A stretch of 64,000 nucleotides of DNA from Alphaproteobacteria bacterium (GTDB taxonomy: Bacteria; Pseudomonadota; Alphaproteobacteria; UBA828). Made by a program: the position numbers and the translations under genes. The notes beneath the pieces are model-generated. The model worked only from the letters and a program-made list of their open reading frames with translations. It did not search any database and was not told the origin of the DNA. Location: positions 1 through 64,000 of the forward strand of contig JAJDVB010000094.1 in assembly GCA_022826345.1 (NCBI GenBank), read 5' to 3'. Below, piece after piece: positions 38,309 through 47,140 of this stretch (position 1 is the stretch's first letter; the number at the start of each line of letters is the position of its first letter).

Positions 38309-39569
38309 CGCCGCCTCGCCCGAGCGCTGCCGCCTCGGCGACCCGCCGGCGTTGTTCGCGCGTCGCGTGGCCCGCGCTGCCCGCGAGGTCGTCGAGCTCC
38401 GCCTTGGCGGTCACGGTGCCGGCCGGCCGGCGCGCGCGCTTTACCCGGACCGTGCCGAGCGCGTCGCTGTGGCGGGCCGTCTCCCGCGCCAGCGTGCGGC
38501 GGGCGAGGACAGACCAGCGCACGCCGAGCGTGGTGGTCTCGTCGAAGACCGCATCGAGCGCTCCGTCGAGCGCGTCCGCCTCGGCAAGCACCTGGATCGC
38601 AGCCACCATGCGGCCCTTCTTGCCGTAGGCCGGCCACTGCAGGACATCGAGGATGCCGGGCCGCGCCCGTAGGCGATCAAGACCCAATGCGAGGTCTTCC
38701 GGCGTCTGGTCGTCGATCTCGAAGCGCAGCACCGCCACCCGTTCCTGCACCGCCACCGGCGCGACGGGCGCGAATTCCAGGACACGCAGCACGTTGCTGA
38801 GGCCGGGCAGGGCGCGGCTGCCGAAGCCGATGCCCGTGGCCACCAGCGTTTCCGGCTCCCTTACCGGCGCCTGGATCGGTGCCAGGTGCTTCAGAATGGC
38901 CGCGCCGGTGGGCGTCACCCGCTCGCCCTCGATGCCGTCGTCGTATGTGGCGAGCCCCCGCAGAAGATGCACCACCGCAGGCGCTGGCACCGGCAGCAGG
39001 CCGTGGGCGCAGCGCACCCGGCCCGAGCCGAGAGGAACGGGACCCACCGACCAGCAGGCCGGACCCAGCGCCTCGATCAGGTAGGCCGCCGCGACAATAT
39101 CGACGGTCGAATCCCAGGCACCCACCTCGTGGAACGTGACCTCCGCCGGTTCCATCCCGTGCACCGCGCCCTCGGCTTCGGCGAGCAGCGTGAAGATCGC
39201 GAGCGCGCGGGAGCGCACGGCGGGTTCGATGCGGGCGGCCTCCAACCGGGCGCGCACATCGGCCAGCCGCACATGGCCGTGGCCCTCGCCTTCGGGCGCC
39301 GTCACCTGGAAGCGCATGCCAGTGAGCGCTGCGTCCCCGTGCGGGTCGATGGCGATCTCCACCGACGGCGGCGGCTCGAGCGCGGCGAGCGCAGCCCGCA
39401 ATCCGTCCGCCAGGTCCGGCCGCGCATCCAGCACTGCCGCGGCGAACATGTCGCCGGCGATGCCGCCCACCGGGTCGAGGTGAAAGCGCGCGAGGCGGGC
39501 GGGCGAGGCCGAACCCTCCGACACGTCCGTCTCTGCATCTGCCGCTGCGGGGGGCGGTGCGTCGTCCAT
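38301..39569 (-). CDS. larC: Nickel insertion enzyme LarC, single full-length gene
   Basis: CTP-dependent cyclometallase that inserts nickel into the pincer cofactor. The 422-residue protein has the family start HLDPVGGIAGDMFAAAVLDA (about 29-48) and EVTFHEVGAWDSTVDIVAAA. The C-terminal half (ETLVATGIGFGSR onward) is in the same frame, unlike Lactiplantibacillus, where it is made by a programmed frameshift. ATG 39569 is seven bases after the enoyl-CoA hydratase stop; an open frame extends further upstream without LarC similarity. Confidence 0.92.
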   Translation of the reverse strand: MDDAPPPAAADAETDVSEGSASPARLARFHLDPVGGIAGDMFAAAVLDARPDLADGLRAALAALEPPPSVEIAIDPHGDAALTGMRFQVTAPEGEGHGHVRLADVRARLEAARIEPAVRSRALAIFTLLAEAEGAVHGMEPAEVTFHEVGAWDSTVDIVAAAYLIEALGPACWSVGPVPLGSGRVRCAHGLLPVPAPAVVHLLRGLATYDDGIEGERVTPTGAAILKHLAPIQAPVREPETLVATGIGFGSRALPGLSNVLRVLEFAPVAPVAVQERVAVLRFEIDDQTPEDLALGLDRLRARPGILDVLQWPAYGKKGRMVAAIQVLAEADALDGALDAVFDETTTLGVRWSVLARRTLARETARHSDALGTVRVKRARRPAGTVTAKAELDDLAGSAGHATREQRRRVAEAAALGRGGDD

Positions 39570-39576
39570 GCGACCG

Positions 39577-40368
39577 CTACTCTCCCTTGAAGACCGGCTT
39601 GCGCTTTTCCGTGAAGGAGGCCACGCCTTCCGCGAAGTCGGCCGATGAGCGCAGCCTACCATAGGCCTCGCCTTCGAGGGCGATGGCGACGCTGAGTGGC
39701 GCGTCCTCTGCCTCGTTGAGAAGCTTCTTCGCGGTGCGCTGGGCGAGCGGTGAGAAGGCCTTGAGTTCCTCCACCAGCGCATCGGTTGCCGCTGCGAATT
39801 CCCCTTCGGGCACGCAGTCGAGCGCGATGCCCCAGGCATGCGCTTCCGTGCCCGGAAGCCGCCGTGCCCGCATCACCAGGTCCTTGGTGCGCCCAATGCC
39901 GATCATCCGGGCCAGCCGCGCCGAGCCGCCGGAGCCGGGGATCATGCCGATGCGCTGTTCCGGCAGACCCAGCAGCGCGTTCTCCGAGACGATGCGGAAG
40001 TCGCAGGCCAGCGAGAGCTCGAAGGCGACGCCGAAGCAATAGCCATGAATCGCCGCGATCACCGGCTGGCGGCAGCGCTCCGGCGCGGCGACGTTGCGCG
40101 CCAGCACCGCGAGCTGCTCCGGCGAACGCGTCATGAAGCCGGGGATGTCGCCGCCGCTCGAAAAATGCTCTCCCTCCGCGCGGAGCACGATCACGCGCAC
40201 GCCCTCTTCGGCATCCAGCGCGGCGAAGACTGCGGCGAGCTGGTCCCGCTGCGGCATGCTCACAACGTTGAGCGGCGGGCGATCGAGCACGATGTCGGCG
40301 CGCGCCGCCCCGTGGTCGACCTGCACCCGGAAGCCGTCGAGATCGTCGAAGGGACATTTGGTCGTCAC
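39577..40368 (-). CDS. Enoyl-CoA hydratase/isomerase family protein
   Basis: A 263-residue crotonase-fold enzyme. The oxyanion-hole segments HFSSGGDIPGF and the catalytic-face Glu in LLGLPEQRIGMIPGSGGSARL are present. It acts on CoA esters by hydration, isomerisation or ring hydrolysis. The GTG start at 40368 overlaps the ligase stop (GTGA) and has AGGAGAGG in front, which I prefer to an ATG at 40389. It lies between the acyl-CoA ligase and larC in the coupled operon. Confidence 0.85.
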   Translation of the reverse strand: MTTKCPFDDLDGFRVQVDHGAARADIVLDRPPLNVVSMPQRDQLAAVFAALDAEEGVRVIVLRAEGEHFSSGGDIPGFMTRSPEQLAVLARNVAAPERCRQPVIAAIHGYCFGVAFELSLACDFRIVSENALLGLPEQRIGMIPGSGGSARLARMIGIGRTKDLVMRARRLPGTEAHAWGIALDCVPEGEFAAATDALVEELKAFSPLAQRTAKKLLNEAEDAPLSVAIALEGEAYGRLRSSADFAEGVASFTEKRKPVFKGE

Positions 40369-41909
40369 GCGCCTCTCCTGCCGCCGCACTCACCGTCCTC
40401 GTCGTACTCGCCGGCGATCAGCTTGCGGCGCAGCACCTTGCCCACCGGAGACTTCGGAATGGCGCGGACGAAGACGTACTGCCGAGGTCGCTTGAAGTCG
40501 GCCAATGTCGACGCGCGGCAGTGGGCGTCGAGCGCCGCCGCGTCCAACGAGCCGCTCCGCACCACGAAGGCCGCGACCTTCTGCCCCCAGCGCTCGTCCG
40601 CGAGCCCTGCCACCGCCGCCTCCGCCACCGCCGGGTGGACCGAGAGCACGCTCTCGATCTCGGCGGGCAGCACGTTCTCGCCGCCGGTGATGACCATGTC
40701 GTCGACCCGCCCCGTCACGAAGAGATCGCCGTCGCCGTCGCAATAGCCGACATCGCCAGTGAAATACCAGCCTCGCTTCAGCGCTCTGGCGTCCGCGTCC
40801 GGTCGCTGCCAGTAGCCCGTGAAGGCTTCCTCGCTTTCCAGGCTCGCGATCACCTCGCCTTCGACGCCTGCGGCGACGATGCGCTCGGGATCGCCCGCGC
40901 CGATCTCCACCACGCGGATGCGCTGATTGATTCCGGCCTTGCCCGCCGAGCCCGGCTTGGCCGCCGCGTTCTGGTCGATCGTGAAGGTGTAGATCTCCGA
41001 CGAGCCGTAGTGGTTGACGAAAAGCTCGGGCCGGAAGGCATCGGCGACCCGGCGCAGCAGCCCTTCCGCCATCGGTGCCCCGGCAAATCCCAGCTTGCGC
41101 ACCGAGGAGACGTCGGCGCTGGCAAAGCCCGGGCTCTCCAGCAGGTCGTAATAGAGCGTCGGCACCAGGTAGAGGGCGGTGAGTCGCTCGGCCTCGATCA
41201 GCCGGAGCGCGCCGGCCGCGTCGAAGCGCTGCTGGCAGACGAAGGCGCCGCCCACCGGCGCCATCGCGAGCAGCGAGCGCACGCCCATGGTGTGGTAGAG
41301 CGGCATCACGCCCAGAGTGCGCTCGCCCGCGCGGTAGCAGTTCTGCGCGATGTGGGCGAGCGCGGCAGCGCGCTCGGCGCGATGGGTGCGCGGCACGCCC
41401 TTGCCGCGCCCGGTGGTGCCCGAGGTGTAGAGCATGAGGGAGAGGTCGTCTTCGCTCGCACGAGGTGTGGCGCCCCCCGGCGCAGCCAGCAGGTCGCTGA
41501 AATCGATCGCGCCACCCGGTGCATCGCCGACCCCGATACGGCAGAGCCCAGCGGCGCAGGCGGAGCCCGCGACCGCAGCCGCAGCAAACTCGTCGAAGGC
41601 CAGAGCCGCCGCGCCCGAATCCTCGAGGAAGTAATCCAGCTCGTCGGCTGTGCTCCGCCAGTTGAGCGGGATCACCACGACGCCAGCAAGCTGACAGGCC
41701 CAGTGAAGCGCCGCCATCTCCCAGCGGTTCTGCATGATGACCGCGAGCCGGTCGCCGCGGCCCAGCCCGAGGCCGCCGAGGCCCTTGGCAAGGCGGGCGG
41801 CCCTATCGAGCCAAGCGGCGTAGTCGAAACGCTGCTCGCCATCGACGACGGCGAGCGCGCGCGGGGTCCGCTCCGCCGCTGCGATCAGCGTGCGGCCCAG
41901 GTCGGTCAC
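40365..41909 (-). CDS. AMP-forming acyl-CoA ligase
   Basis: A 514-residue member of the acyl/aryl-CoA synthetase (ANL) family. The P-loop LMLYTSGTTGRGKGV (around residue 154-168), the NHYGSSEIYTF motif and the GWYFTGDVGYCDGDGD segment are intact, as is the C-terminal PKSPVGKVLRRKL with the catalytic Lys. It activates a carboxylic acid to its CoA ester, probably the substrate hydroxylated by the neighbouring Cox-type enzyme. The GTG start overlaps coxS by four bases. Confidence 0.85.
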   Translation of the reverse strand: MTDLGRTLIAAAERTPRALAVVDGEQRFDYAAWLDRAARLAKGLGGLGLGRGDRLAVIMQNRWEMAALHWACQLAGVVVIPLNWRSTADELDYFLEDSGAAALAFDEFAAAAVAGSACAAGLCRIGVGDAPGGAIDFSDLLAAPGGATPRASEDDLSLMLYTSGTTGRGKGVPRTHRAERAAALAHIAQNCYRAGERTLGVMPLYHTMGVRSLLAMAPVGGAFVCQQRFDAAGALRLIEAERLTALYLVPTLYYDLLESPGFASADVSSVRKLGFAGAPMAEGLLRRVADAFRPELFVNHYGSSEIYTFTIDQNAAAKPGSAGKAGINQRIRVVEIGAGDPERIVAAGVEGEVIASLESEEAFTGYWQRPDADARALKRGWYFTGDVGYCDGDGDLFVTGRVDDMVITGGENVLPAEIESVLSVHPAVAEAAVAGLADERWGQKVAAFVVRSGSLDAAALDAHCRASTLADFKRPRQYVFVRAIPKSPVGKVLRRKLIAGEYDEDGECGGRRGA

Positions 41910-42409
41910 GGGTCGTCCTCACGCAGCCGCGCCTCCGCGACGTCCAGCGCCGCAGCGACGATCCCCGAGTAGCCGGTGCAGCGGCAGAGGTGGCCGCTGA
42001 GGAGCGCCCGGACCTCGGCTTCATCGGGCGCGGGCCGAGTTTCGAGCCAGGCGTCGAGGGACATCAGGATGCCGGCGGTGCAGAAGCCGCACTGCAAGGC
42101 ATGGCGGCGGCGGAACGCCTTCTGCAGGTCGTTCAGCTCGCCTTCCGGCGCCAGCCCCTCCACCGTCTCCACGCGGCGCCCCGCCGCCTGCACCGCGAGC
42201 GTCAAGCAGGCGCGCACCGGAGCGCCGTCGAGGCGCACGGTGCAGGCACCGCAGACCCCGTGCTCGCAACCCACATGAGTGCCGGTCGCGCCCAGCTCGT
42301 AGCGCAGAAAATCGCTCAGCAGCATGCGCGGCTCGGCCCAGCCGCTTGCTTCCCGACCGTTCAGGGTGATCGTCACGCGATTGCGGCTCCCTGCGCCGAG
42401 CCGCTTCAT
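41906..42409 (-). CDS. CoxS-like [2Fe-2S] subunit of a molybdenum hydroxylase
   Basis: A 167-residue electron-transfer subunit. The plant-type [2Fe-2S] cluster uses Cys48, Cys53, Cys56 and Cys68, and the second cluster Cys107, Cys110, Cys142 and Cys144 (GFC, LCRCTGY). Both sets are complete. Works with coxM and coxL. The ATG overlaps the coxM stop by four bases. Confidence 0.92.
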   Translation of the reverse strand: MKRLGAGSRNRVTITLNGREASGWAEPRMLLSDFLRYELGATGTHVGCEHGVCGACTVRLDGAPVRACLTLAVQAAGRRVETVEGLAPEGELNDLQKAFRRRHALQCGFCTAGILMSLDAWLETRPAPDEAEVRALLSGHLCRCTGYSGIVAAALDVAEARLREDDP

Positions 42410-43233
42410 GGCCGCGCCTCCAGGGCCGCTTGCACTGTCTGCTTGCCGAGATTTCGCATGAGCTCCCGTCGGTACCGGGCGCTTGCGTGGACACTGTCGG
42501 CGGCGTCGAGCGACCAGGCGAGCGCGTTCAGCGCGTCGTCGAGGGCGCTGCCCACGAGAAGCGGCCAATCGTCGACGACCGGCTGCTCGGCGACACCGCC
42601 CACACCGATCCTGATGCCGTTCGCCCGTGCGATGGCAGCAATGGCGACGATGGCGAAGTCGCCGTGCCGGCGCGCGAACTCGGTGAAGGCATAGCCCGCG
42701 CCCGGCTCGGCGGCGGGGAAGCGGACCGCCGCTACCATCTCGTCCTCGCGGCACGCGGTGGACAGCATCCCAGTCTGGAACGCGGCGGCCAGAAGCGTCC
42801 GCGAGCCGGCGCGCGAGCGCAGCACCGCCTCGCCCCCAAGCGTCGCCAGGCAGAGCGGCAGTTCCGCGCTCGGGTCGGCGAAGGCGATGGAGCCGCACAC
42901 CGTGCCACGGCTCCGGGTCTGGACATGGCCAAGCAGCGGCAGTGCCTGAGCCAGCATGGGCGCGCGCTCGGCCAGCGCCGGCCAAGCCTCCAGTTGGGCC
43001 TGAGTCGCCGCCGCGCCGACCTCGATAGCATCGCCTTGGTCCTCGATCCCGGCGCGGCCCGGCAAACGGGAGATATCAACGAGAACCGCCGGCTCCACCA
43101 GCCGCATGTTGAGCATCGGCATCAGGGTCTGACCGCCCGCGAGCAGGCGCGCGTCTTCCCCGGTCTCGGCAAGGGCCTCCAGGGCCTCCTCCTCGTCGTC
43201 GGGCCGCAAATAGTCGAAGGGTGCAGGCTTCAT
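42406..43233 (-). CDS. CoxM-like FAD subunit of a molybdenum hydroxylase
   Basis: A 275-residue FAD-binding subunit of the xanthine-oxidase family. FAD motifs are LLAGGQTLMPMLNMRL (residues 30-45) and TRSRGTVCGSIAFADPSAELPL (about 106-127). It passes electrons from the CoxS clusters to its flavin. It begins the coupled run coxM-coxS-ligase-hydratase-larC-larE-larB; coxL lies 234 bases upstream. Confidence 0.92.
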   Translation of the reverse strand: MKPAPFDYLRPDDEEEALEALAETGEDARLLAGGQTLMPMLNMRLVEPAVLVDISRLPGRAGIEDQGDAIEVGAAATQAQLEAWPALAERAPMLAQALPLLGHVQTRSRGTVCGSIAFADPSAELPLCLATLGGEAVLRSRAGSRTLLAAAFQTGMLSTACREDEMVAAVRFPAAEPGAGYAFTEFARRHGDFAIVAIAAIARANGIRIGVGGVAEQPVVDDWPLLVGSALDDALNALAWSLDAADSVHASARYRRELMRNLGKQTVQAALEARP

Positions 43234-43309
43234 GGCGTTCCTATACCCGGATCAGAAGTGCGTTGGTATCATGGCGCGGTCCACCGAGCCCGTCCGCTAG
43301 GAGCGTGCC

Positions 43310-43465
43310 ATGAAATTGAAGGTGATCGTTCATGAGGCGGAAGAGGGGGGCTATTGGGCCGAGGTGCCCGCGATCCCTGGATGTGTCACACAGGGGGATA
43401 CCTTCGAGGAACTGCTGAGCAACCTCTATGAGGCGGTCGAAGGCTGCCTTTCCGTGAATATCTGA
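43310..43465 (+). CDS. Small HicB-like protein, orphan
   Basis: A 51-residue protein between coxL and coxM on the opposite strand. The sequence ([22 protein letters not shown], then [20 protein letters not shown], written in two parts) is the HicB partial RNase-H fold. A GGAG ribosome-binding site lies seven bases before the ATG. It is shorter than typical HicB antitoxins (no DNA-binding tail), and no HicA toxin is near. Such orphans occur widely, and the function is unknown. Its stop is two bases from the coxL stop. Confidence 0.72.
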   Translation: MKLKVIVHEAEEGGYWAEVPAIPGCVTQGDTFEELLSNLYEAVEGCLSVNI

Positions 43466-43467
43466 GC

Positions 43468-45870
43468 CTACGGTGCCGGCCTCTCCGGCCCGTGGATCAG
43501 TTCGCCGATGCGGGCGGGCGTGAGCGGCAGGTCGAGGCTGTCCACTCCCAGCGCGTCCGCGACGGCGTTCGCGAGGCAGACGGGCGTGGTCATGCAGTTG
43601 CCTTCGCCCACGCCCTTCGCTCCCAAGGGCGTCGCCGGGGTCGGGATGTCCCGGTGCAGGATGAGCGGGTCCGGCACCTCGCAGGCGGTCGGCACCAGAT
43701 AGTCGGCGAGTGTGCCGGAGAGGAAGCTGCCGTCCTCTGAGTAGGCAAGCTCCTCGTAGAACGCCGCGCCCACGGCGTGGGCGAAGGCGCCCCGGATCTG
43801 CCCGTCCACCAGCGCCGGATTGAGGCGCCGGCCGGTGTCGTGGGTGGTAACGTAGCGGTCGATGGCGACGGCGCCGGTCGCGCTGTCCACCTCCACTCCG
43901 CAGAAATCGAAGATGAAGCTGTAGGCCGCAGAGTTGTTGATCCGGTCGTCGTCATCGGGCGGGGTGAGTTGGGGCGGGGTCCAGCGCGCGGTCTCCCGCA
44001 GCGCCGGCGGCACGCCGTCGGGCAGGCTGCCCGGCGACCAGTGGACGAGCGACGCCACCCGACGGAAGTCGAGATCGTTGCCGGGATTACCGGCGGCGAA
44101 GATGCGCCCCTGCTCGAAGCGCACGTCCTCGGGCCGCGTGTTGAGCTGTTGGCTCGCGATCCGCGCGAGGCGCTCTCGCACCCGCACCGCCGCGAGGTGC
44201 GCGGCACCCGCGACCGCGCCCGAGAAGCGGCTCGAGTAGTTGCCGGCGGCGATCGACCAGGGGTCTCGCTGAGTGTCGTGCTCCAGCGCGACCGTGATCT
44301 GCTCGGGCGCGAGGCCCAGCGTGTCGCCCACCACCTGCGCCAGCACCGTGCGGTGGCCCTGTCCCTGCGGGATCGAATCGGCGGTCACGGTGACGGCGCC
44401 GAGGGGGTCCACCGCCACCGTGGCGTGGCTGACGGCGCCGTCCTTGGGCCCCGCCTTGCGGCGTTCTTCGGCGCTGAGCACCGTGGTGATGTAGCCCATG
44501 TTGGAGATGCTGGACTCCACCGCGGCCGCAAAGCCGACGCCGTAGAGCCGGCCCTCTGCCCGTGCCGCGTCGCGCTTGGCGCACAGCGCGTCGAGCGCTC
44601 CCTCGGCGGCGCCATACTCAACGGTCCCCGGAAAATCGCCGGCATCGAGCACGGCGCCGGCAGCGGCGCGGTAGGGCATGGCATCCGCCGGCACCAGATT
44701 GCGCTTGATTACCTCCAATGGATCGAGGCCTAGGGTGGCGGCGATGCACTGCATCAGCCGCTCCAGTGCATAGTAGAGCTGCGGCCCGCCAAAACCCCGG
44801 TTGAGCCCCGTGGGTGTCTTGTTGGTCACGACCACGCGGTTGTTCACCGCGAGATGAGGGATGCGATAGGGGCCCGTGAGGTTGCCATGGTTGCGGTAGA
44901 GCGTCGCGGGTTCGGGCGCGCGCAGGTAGGCGCCGCAGTCCTCCAGCTGGTCAAGGCGAAGCGCCGTGACCCTACCGTCGGCTTCCACCGCCGCCTCGAT
45001 CCGTGTCATCCGGTTGGTTGCCGAGGTGGCCGCCAGCAGGTGCTCCAGCCGGTCCTCGATCCACTTGACCGGGCGCGCGGCCTTCCGCGCCGCGAGCGCC
45101 ATGGCGACGATGAGCGGGAAGACCGCCTGCTTGATCCCGAAGCTGCCGCCCGAATCCGGCACCGAGCGCAGCCGGAGCCGCGGCCCCGGCACCTTGAGCG
45201 CCCGCGCCATGACCGGATGCAGCGTGAGCGGGCCCTGGAAGTGGGAGAGCACGTCGTATGCGTCCTCGCCGGGGTCGTAGGCGGCGATCAGGCCGAGACA
45301 CTCGATGGGCGTGCAGGAATTGCGCGGGTAGCGCACCGTGGTCGCGACCGTGTGCGCCGCTGCCTCGAACGCCACCTCCGGCTCGCCGTAGCGGAACGTG
45401 CGCTCGCTGACGAGGTTGCTGCCGACAGCCTCGTGCAGCACCGGCGCGTCGGCTCCGAGCGTGGCCTCGGGATCGACGACGGCGTCCAACGGCTCGTAGC
45501 GCACGTCGATGAGCGCGAGCGCGTCCTCGGCGCGGTAGCGGTCCTCTGCCACGACGATGGCGACCGGCTCGCCGGCGTAGCGCACCCGGTCCGTGGCGAT
45601 GCACCAGTGCTCCATGGGCTGACGCACACTGACGATGAAGGGCGTGGACCAGGTGCGCGCGTCCTCGCCCGTGACCACGGCGTGCACGCCCGGCAATGCC
45701 TCTGCCGCCGCCGTCTCGATGCTCACGAGGCGCGCATGGGCGTGGGGCGAGCGCAGGATGGCGGCGTGGCCGGTGCCGGGCGCCACCGGCATGTCGTCTA
45801 TGTAGCGGCCGCGGCCCATGAGCAGCGCCGCATCCTCGACGCGCTCCACCGCCGTGCCGAGCGTGCTCAT
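43468..45870 (-). CDS. CoxL-like molybdopterin subunit of a molybdenum hydroxylase
   Basis: An 800-residue catalytic subunit of the xanthine-oxidase/CO-dehydrogenase family that hydroxylates a substrate with water as oxygen source. The N-terminus RVEDAALLMGRGRYIDDM and the C-terminal GAKGVGEGNCMTTP (with the conserved catalytic Glu) fit the family. The active-site loop reads NKTPTGLNRGFGGPQ, not the AYRCSFR of true form I CO dehydrogenase, so it is a form II-type hydroxylase of unknown substrate, probably an aromatic or heterocyclic acid. No cofactor-maturation genes of the Cox type lie in the window. Confidence 0.9.
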   Translation of the reverse strand: MSTLGTAVERVEDAALLMGRGRYIDDMPVAPGTGHAAILRSPHAHARLVSIETAAAEALPGVHAVVTGEDARTWSTPFIVSVRQPMEHWCIATDRVRYAGEPVAIVVAEDRYRAEDALALIDVRYEPLDAVVDPEATLGADAPVLHEAVGSNLVSERTFRYGEPEVAFEAAAHTVATTVRYPRNSCTPIECLGLIAAYDPGEDAYDVLSHFQGPLTLHPVMARALKVPGPRLRLRSVPDSGGSFGIKQAVFPLIVAMALAARKAARPVKWIEDRLEHLLAATSATNRMTRIEAAVEADGRVTALRLDQLEDCGAYLRAPEPATLYRNHGNLTGPYRIPHLAVNNRVVVTNKTPTGLNRGFGGPQLYYALERLMQCIAATLGLDPLEVIKRNLVPADAMPYRAAAGAVLDAGDFPGTVEYGAAEGALDALCAKRDAARAEGRLYGVGFAAAVESSISNMGYITTVLSAEERRKAGPKDGAVSHATVAVDPLGAVTVTADSIPQGQGHRTVLAQVVGDTLGLAPEQITVALEHDTQRDPWSIAAGNYSSRFSGAVAGAAHLAAVRVRERLARIASQQLNTRPEDVRFEQGRIFAAGNPGNDLDFRRVASLVHWSPGSLPDGVPPALRETARWTPPQLTPPDDDDRINNSAAYSFIFDFCGVEVDSATGAVAIDRYVTTHDTGRRLNPALVDGQIRGAFAHAVGAAFYEELAYSEDGSFLSGTLADYLVPTACEVPDPLILHRDIPTPATPLGAKGVGEGNCMTTPVCLANAVADALGVDSLDLPLTPARIGELIHGPERPAP

Positions 45871-45913
45871 GCGTCGTTGACCCAGGCGTGCTCCGCCATC
45901 GGCCTCGAGTGAT

Positions 45914-47140
45914 CTAGTCGTCCGCCCAGCCAGGGATCAGGCGGTTCGACGGCAGGGTCTCGTCGGCCGCCTTCAACGCGGTCTCGACGCCGCCGACGGG
46001 CAGCCCCTGCGGCTCCAGCAAACCGATCTGCACCAGCACCGAAGCCTGATCCCAGTAGATGTGCTCGTGATGGAGCTTGTCGCCGCGGAAGGCCACGATG
46101 GCGACCAGCGGCACGCTCACCTTCTTGCCGGTGGGGGCGACGCCGGGAAGCATCCAGTCGATCTCCTCGTTGTGGGTGAAGCTGAAGATCATCTCGTCCA
46201 CCACCCGGTCGGCGCCCACGGTGCGCGAAAGCGGGGTCAGCGTCGTGTCCTTCGGCATCTTCGGGATGAAGTGCTCAGTATAGAAGCGGCTCAGCGCGTC
46301 GGCGCCGGTGCCTCCGGTCATGGTCGGGATGTGGTTGACGTAGGGCTCGGCCACCATGGTTGCCATGGTCTTGTCGGTATCCCGCGTCGCGAACTCGTAG
46401 TCGAGGTGGCGCTCCCACAGCCTCTCGAGGTCGTAGGCGGGGCCGATCGCGGCCCGCAGCAGCGCGATGGTGCGCGAATGCGCGACCATGGCGGACGGCC
46501 GATGGTAAACCTCGCTCCGGTCGTGGTTGTAGAAGGCGTGATCCACGCCGGGATAGACGTGGATCCGCACCTCCAGCCGGTCCGCGAAGTGGGCCGTGAT
46601 GGTGTCCACAGCCGTCTGCGGCACGAACCCATCTTCGCCCGCGAAGTGCATGAGCACGGGGCAGGAGATTCCGCCGGATTCGTCCAGCGCCTCCTCGATG
46701 CCGACGCCATAGAACGAGACTGCCGCATCCACGTCGTGCCGCGTGGCGGTGAGGTAGGCGAGCTTGCCGCCCAGGCAGAAGCCCATGGCCGCCACCTTGC
46801 CGGTGCACTCCGGCCGCGCCCGCAAGGCTTCGACCGCGGCGCCGATATCTGCGACGCCCTGGTCCACGTCGAAGCGCTGGTAGAACGCGAAGGCCTTGGC
46901 GAAGTCGGCCTCGTCGTAGCCGAGGTCCACGCCCGGTTCCATGCGCCAGAAGAGATCGGGCACGAGGCAGACGTAGCCTTCCTCGGCGTAAAGGTCCGCG
47001 ATCGCCCGCAGGCTCGCGTTGACGCCAAAAATCTCCTGCTCGATCAGGAGGCCCGGCCCGCTGCCCGCCTCCGGCACCGTCAGATAGCCCCTGAACGTGC
47101 CGCCACCGGCGACGGGAATGGCGATCATCGTACCTGCCAT
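45914..47140 (-). CDS. Dienelactone hydrolase fused to an NTF2-like domain
   Basis: A 408-residue fusion. Residues 1-235 are a dienelactone hydrolase with nucleophile Cys122 (GFCLGGK), Asp170 (AGEDGFVP) and His201 (PGVDHAFYN). Residues about 245-395 form a SnoaL/NTF2-like fold (ERLWERHLDYEFATRDTD, then LSRFYTEHFIPKMP). The first domain would open lactones from ring cleavage; the second often binds or isomerises small molecules. It is 43 bases upstream of coxL and probably co-transcribed. Confidence 0.82.
   Translation of the reverse strand: MAGTMIAIPVAGGGTFRGYLTVPEAGSGPGLLIEQEIFGVNASLRAIADLYAEEGYVCLVPDLFWRMEPGVDLGYDEADFAKAFAFYQRFDVDQGVADIGAAVEALRARPECTGKVAAMGFCLGGKLAYLTATRHDVDAAVSFYGVGIEEALDESGGISCPVLMHFAGEDGFVPQTAVDTITAHFADRLEVRIHVYPGVDHAFYNHDRSEVYHRPSAMVAHSRTIALLRAAIGPAYDLERLWERHLDYEFATRDTDKTMATMVAEPYVNHIPTMTGGTGADALSRFYTEHFIPKMPKDTTLTPLSRTVGADRVVDEMIFSFTHNEEIDWMLPGVAPTGKKVSVPLVAIVAFRGDKLHHEHIYWDQASVLVQIGLLEPQGLPVGGVETALKAADETLPSNRLIPGWADD

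Noticed and set aside
39570..39839. N-terminal extension of LarC
   Set aside because: It lies inside the enoyl-CoA hydratase gene and has no LarC similarity.
43466..43470. HicA toxin partner for the HicB-like gene
   Set aside because: No small basic double-stranded-RNA-binding-like frame on either side.
43468..45870. True aerobic CO dehydrogenase
   Set aside because: The active-site loop lacks AYRCSFR, so CO oxidation is not supported.
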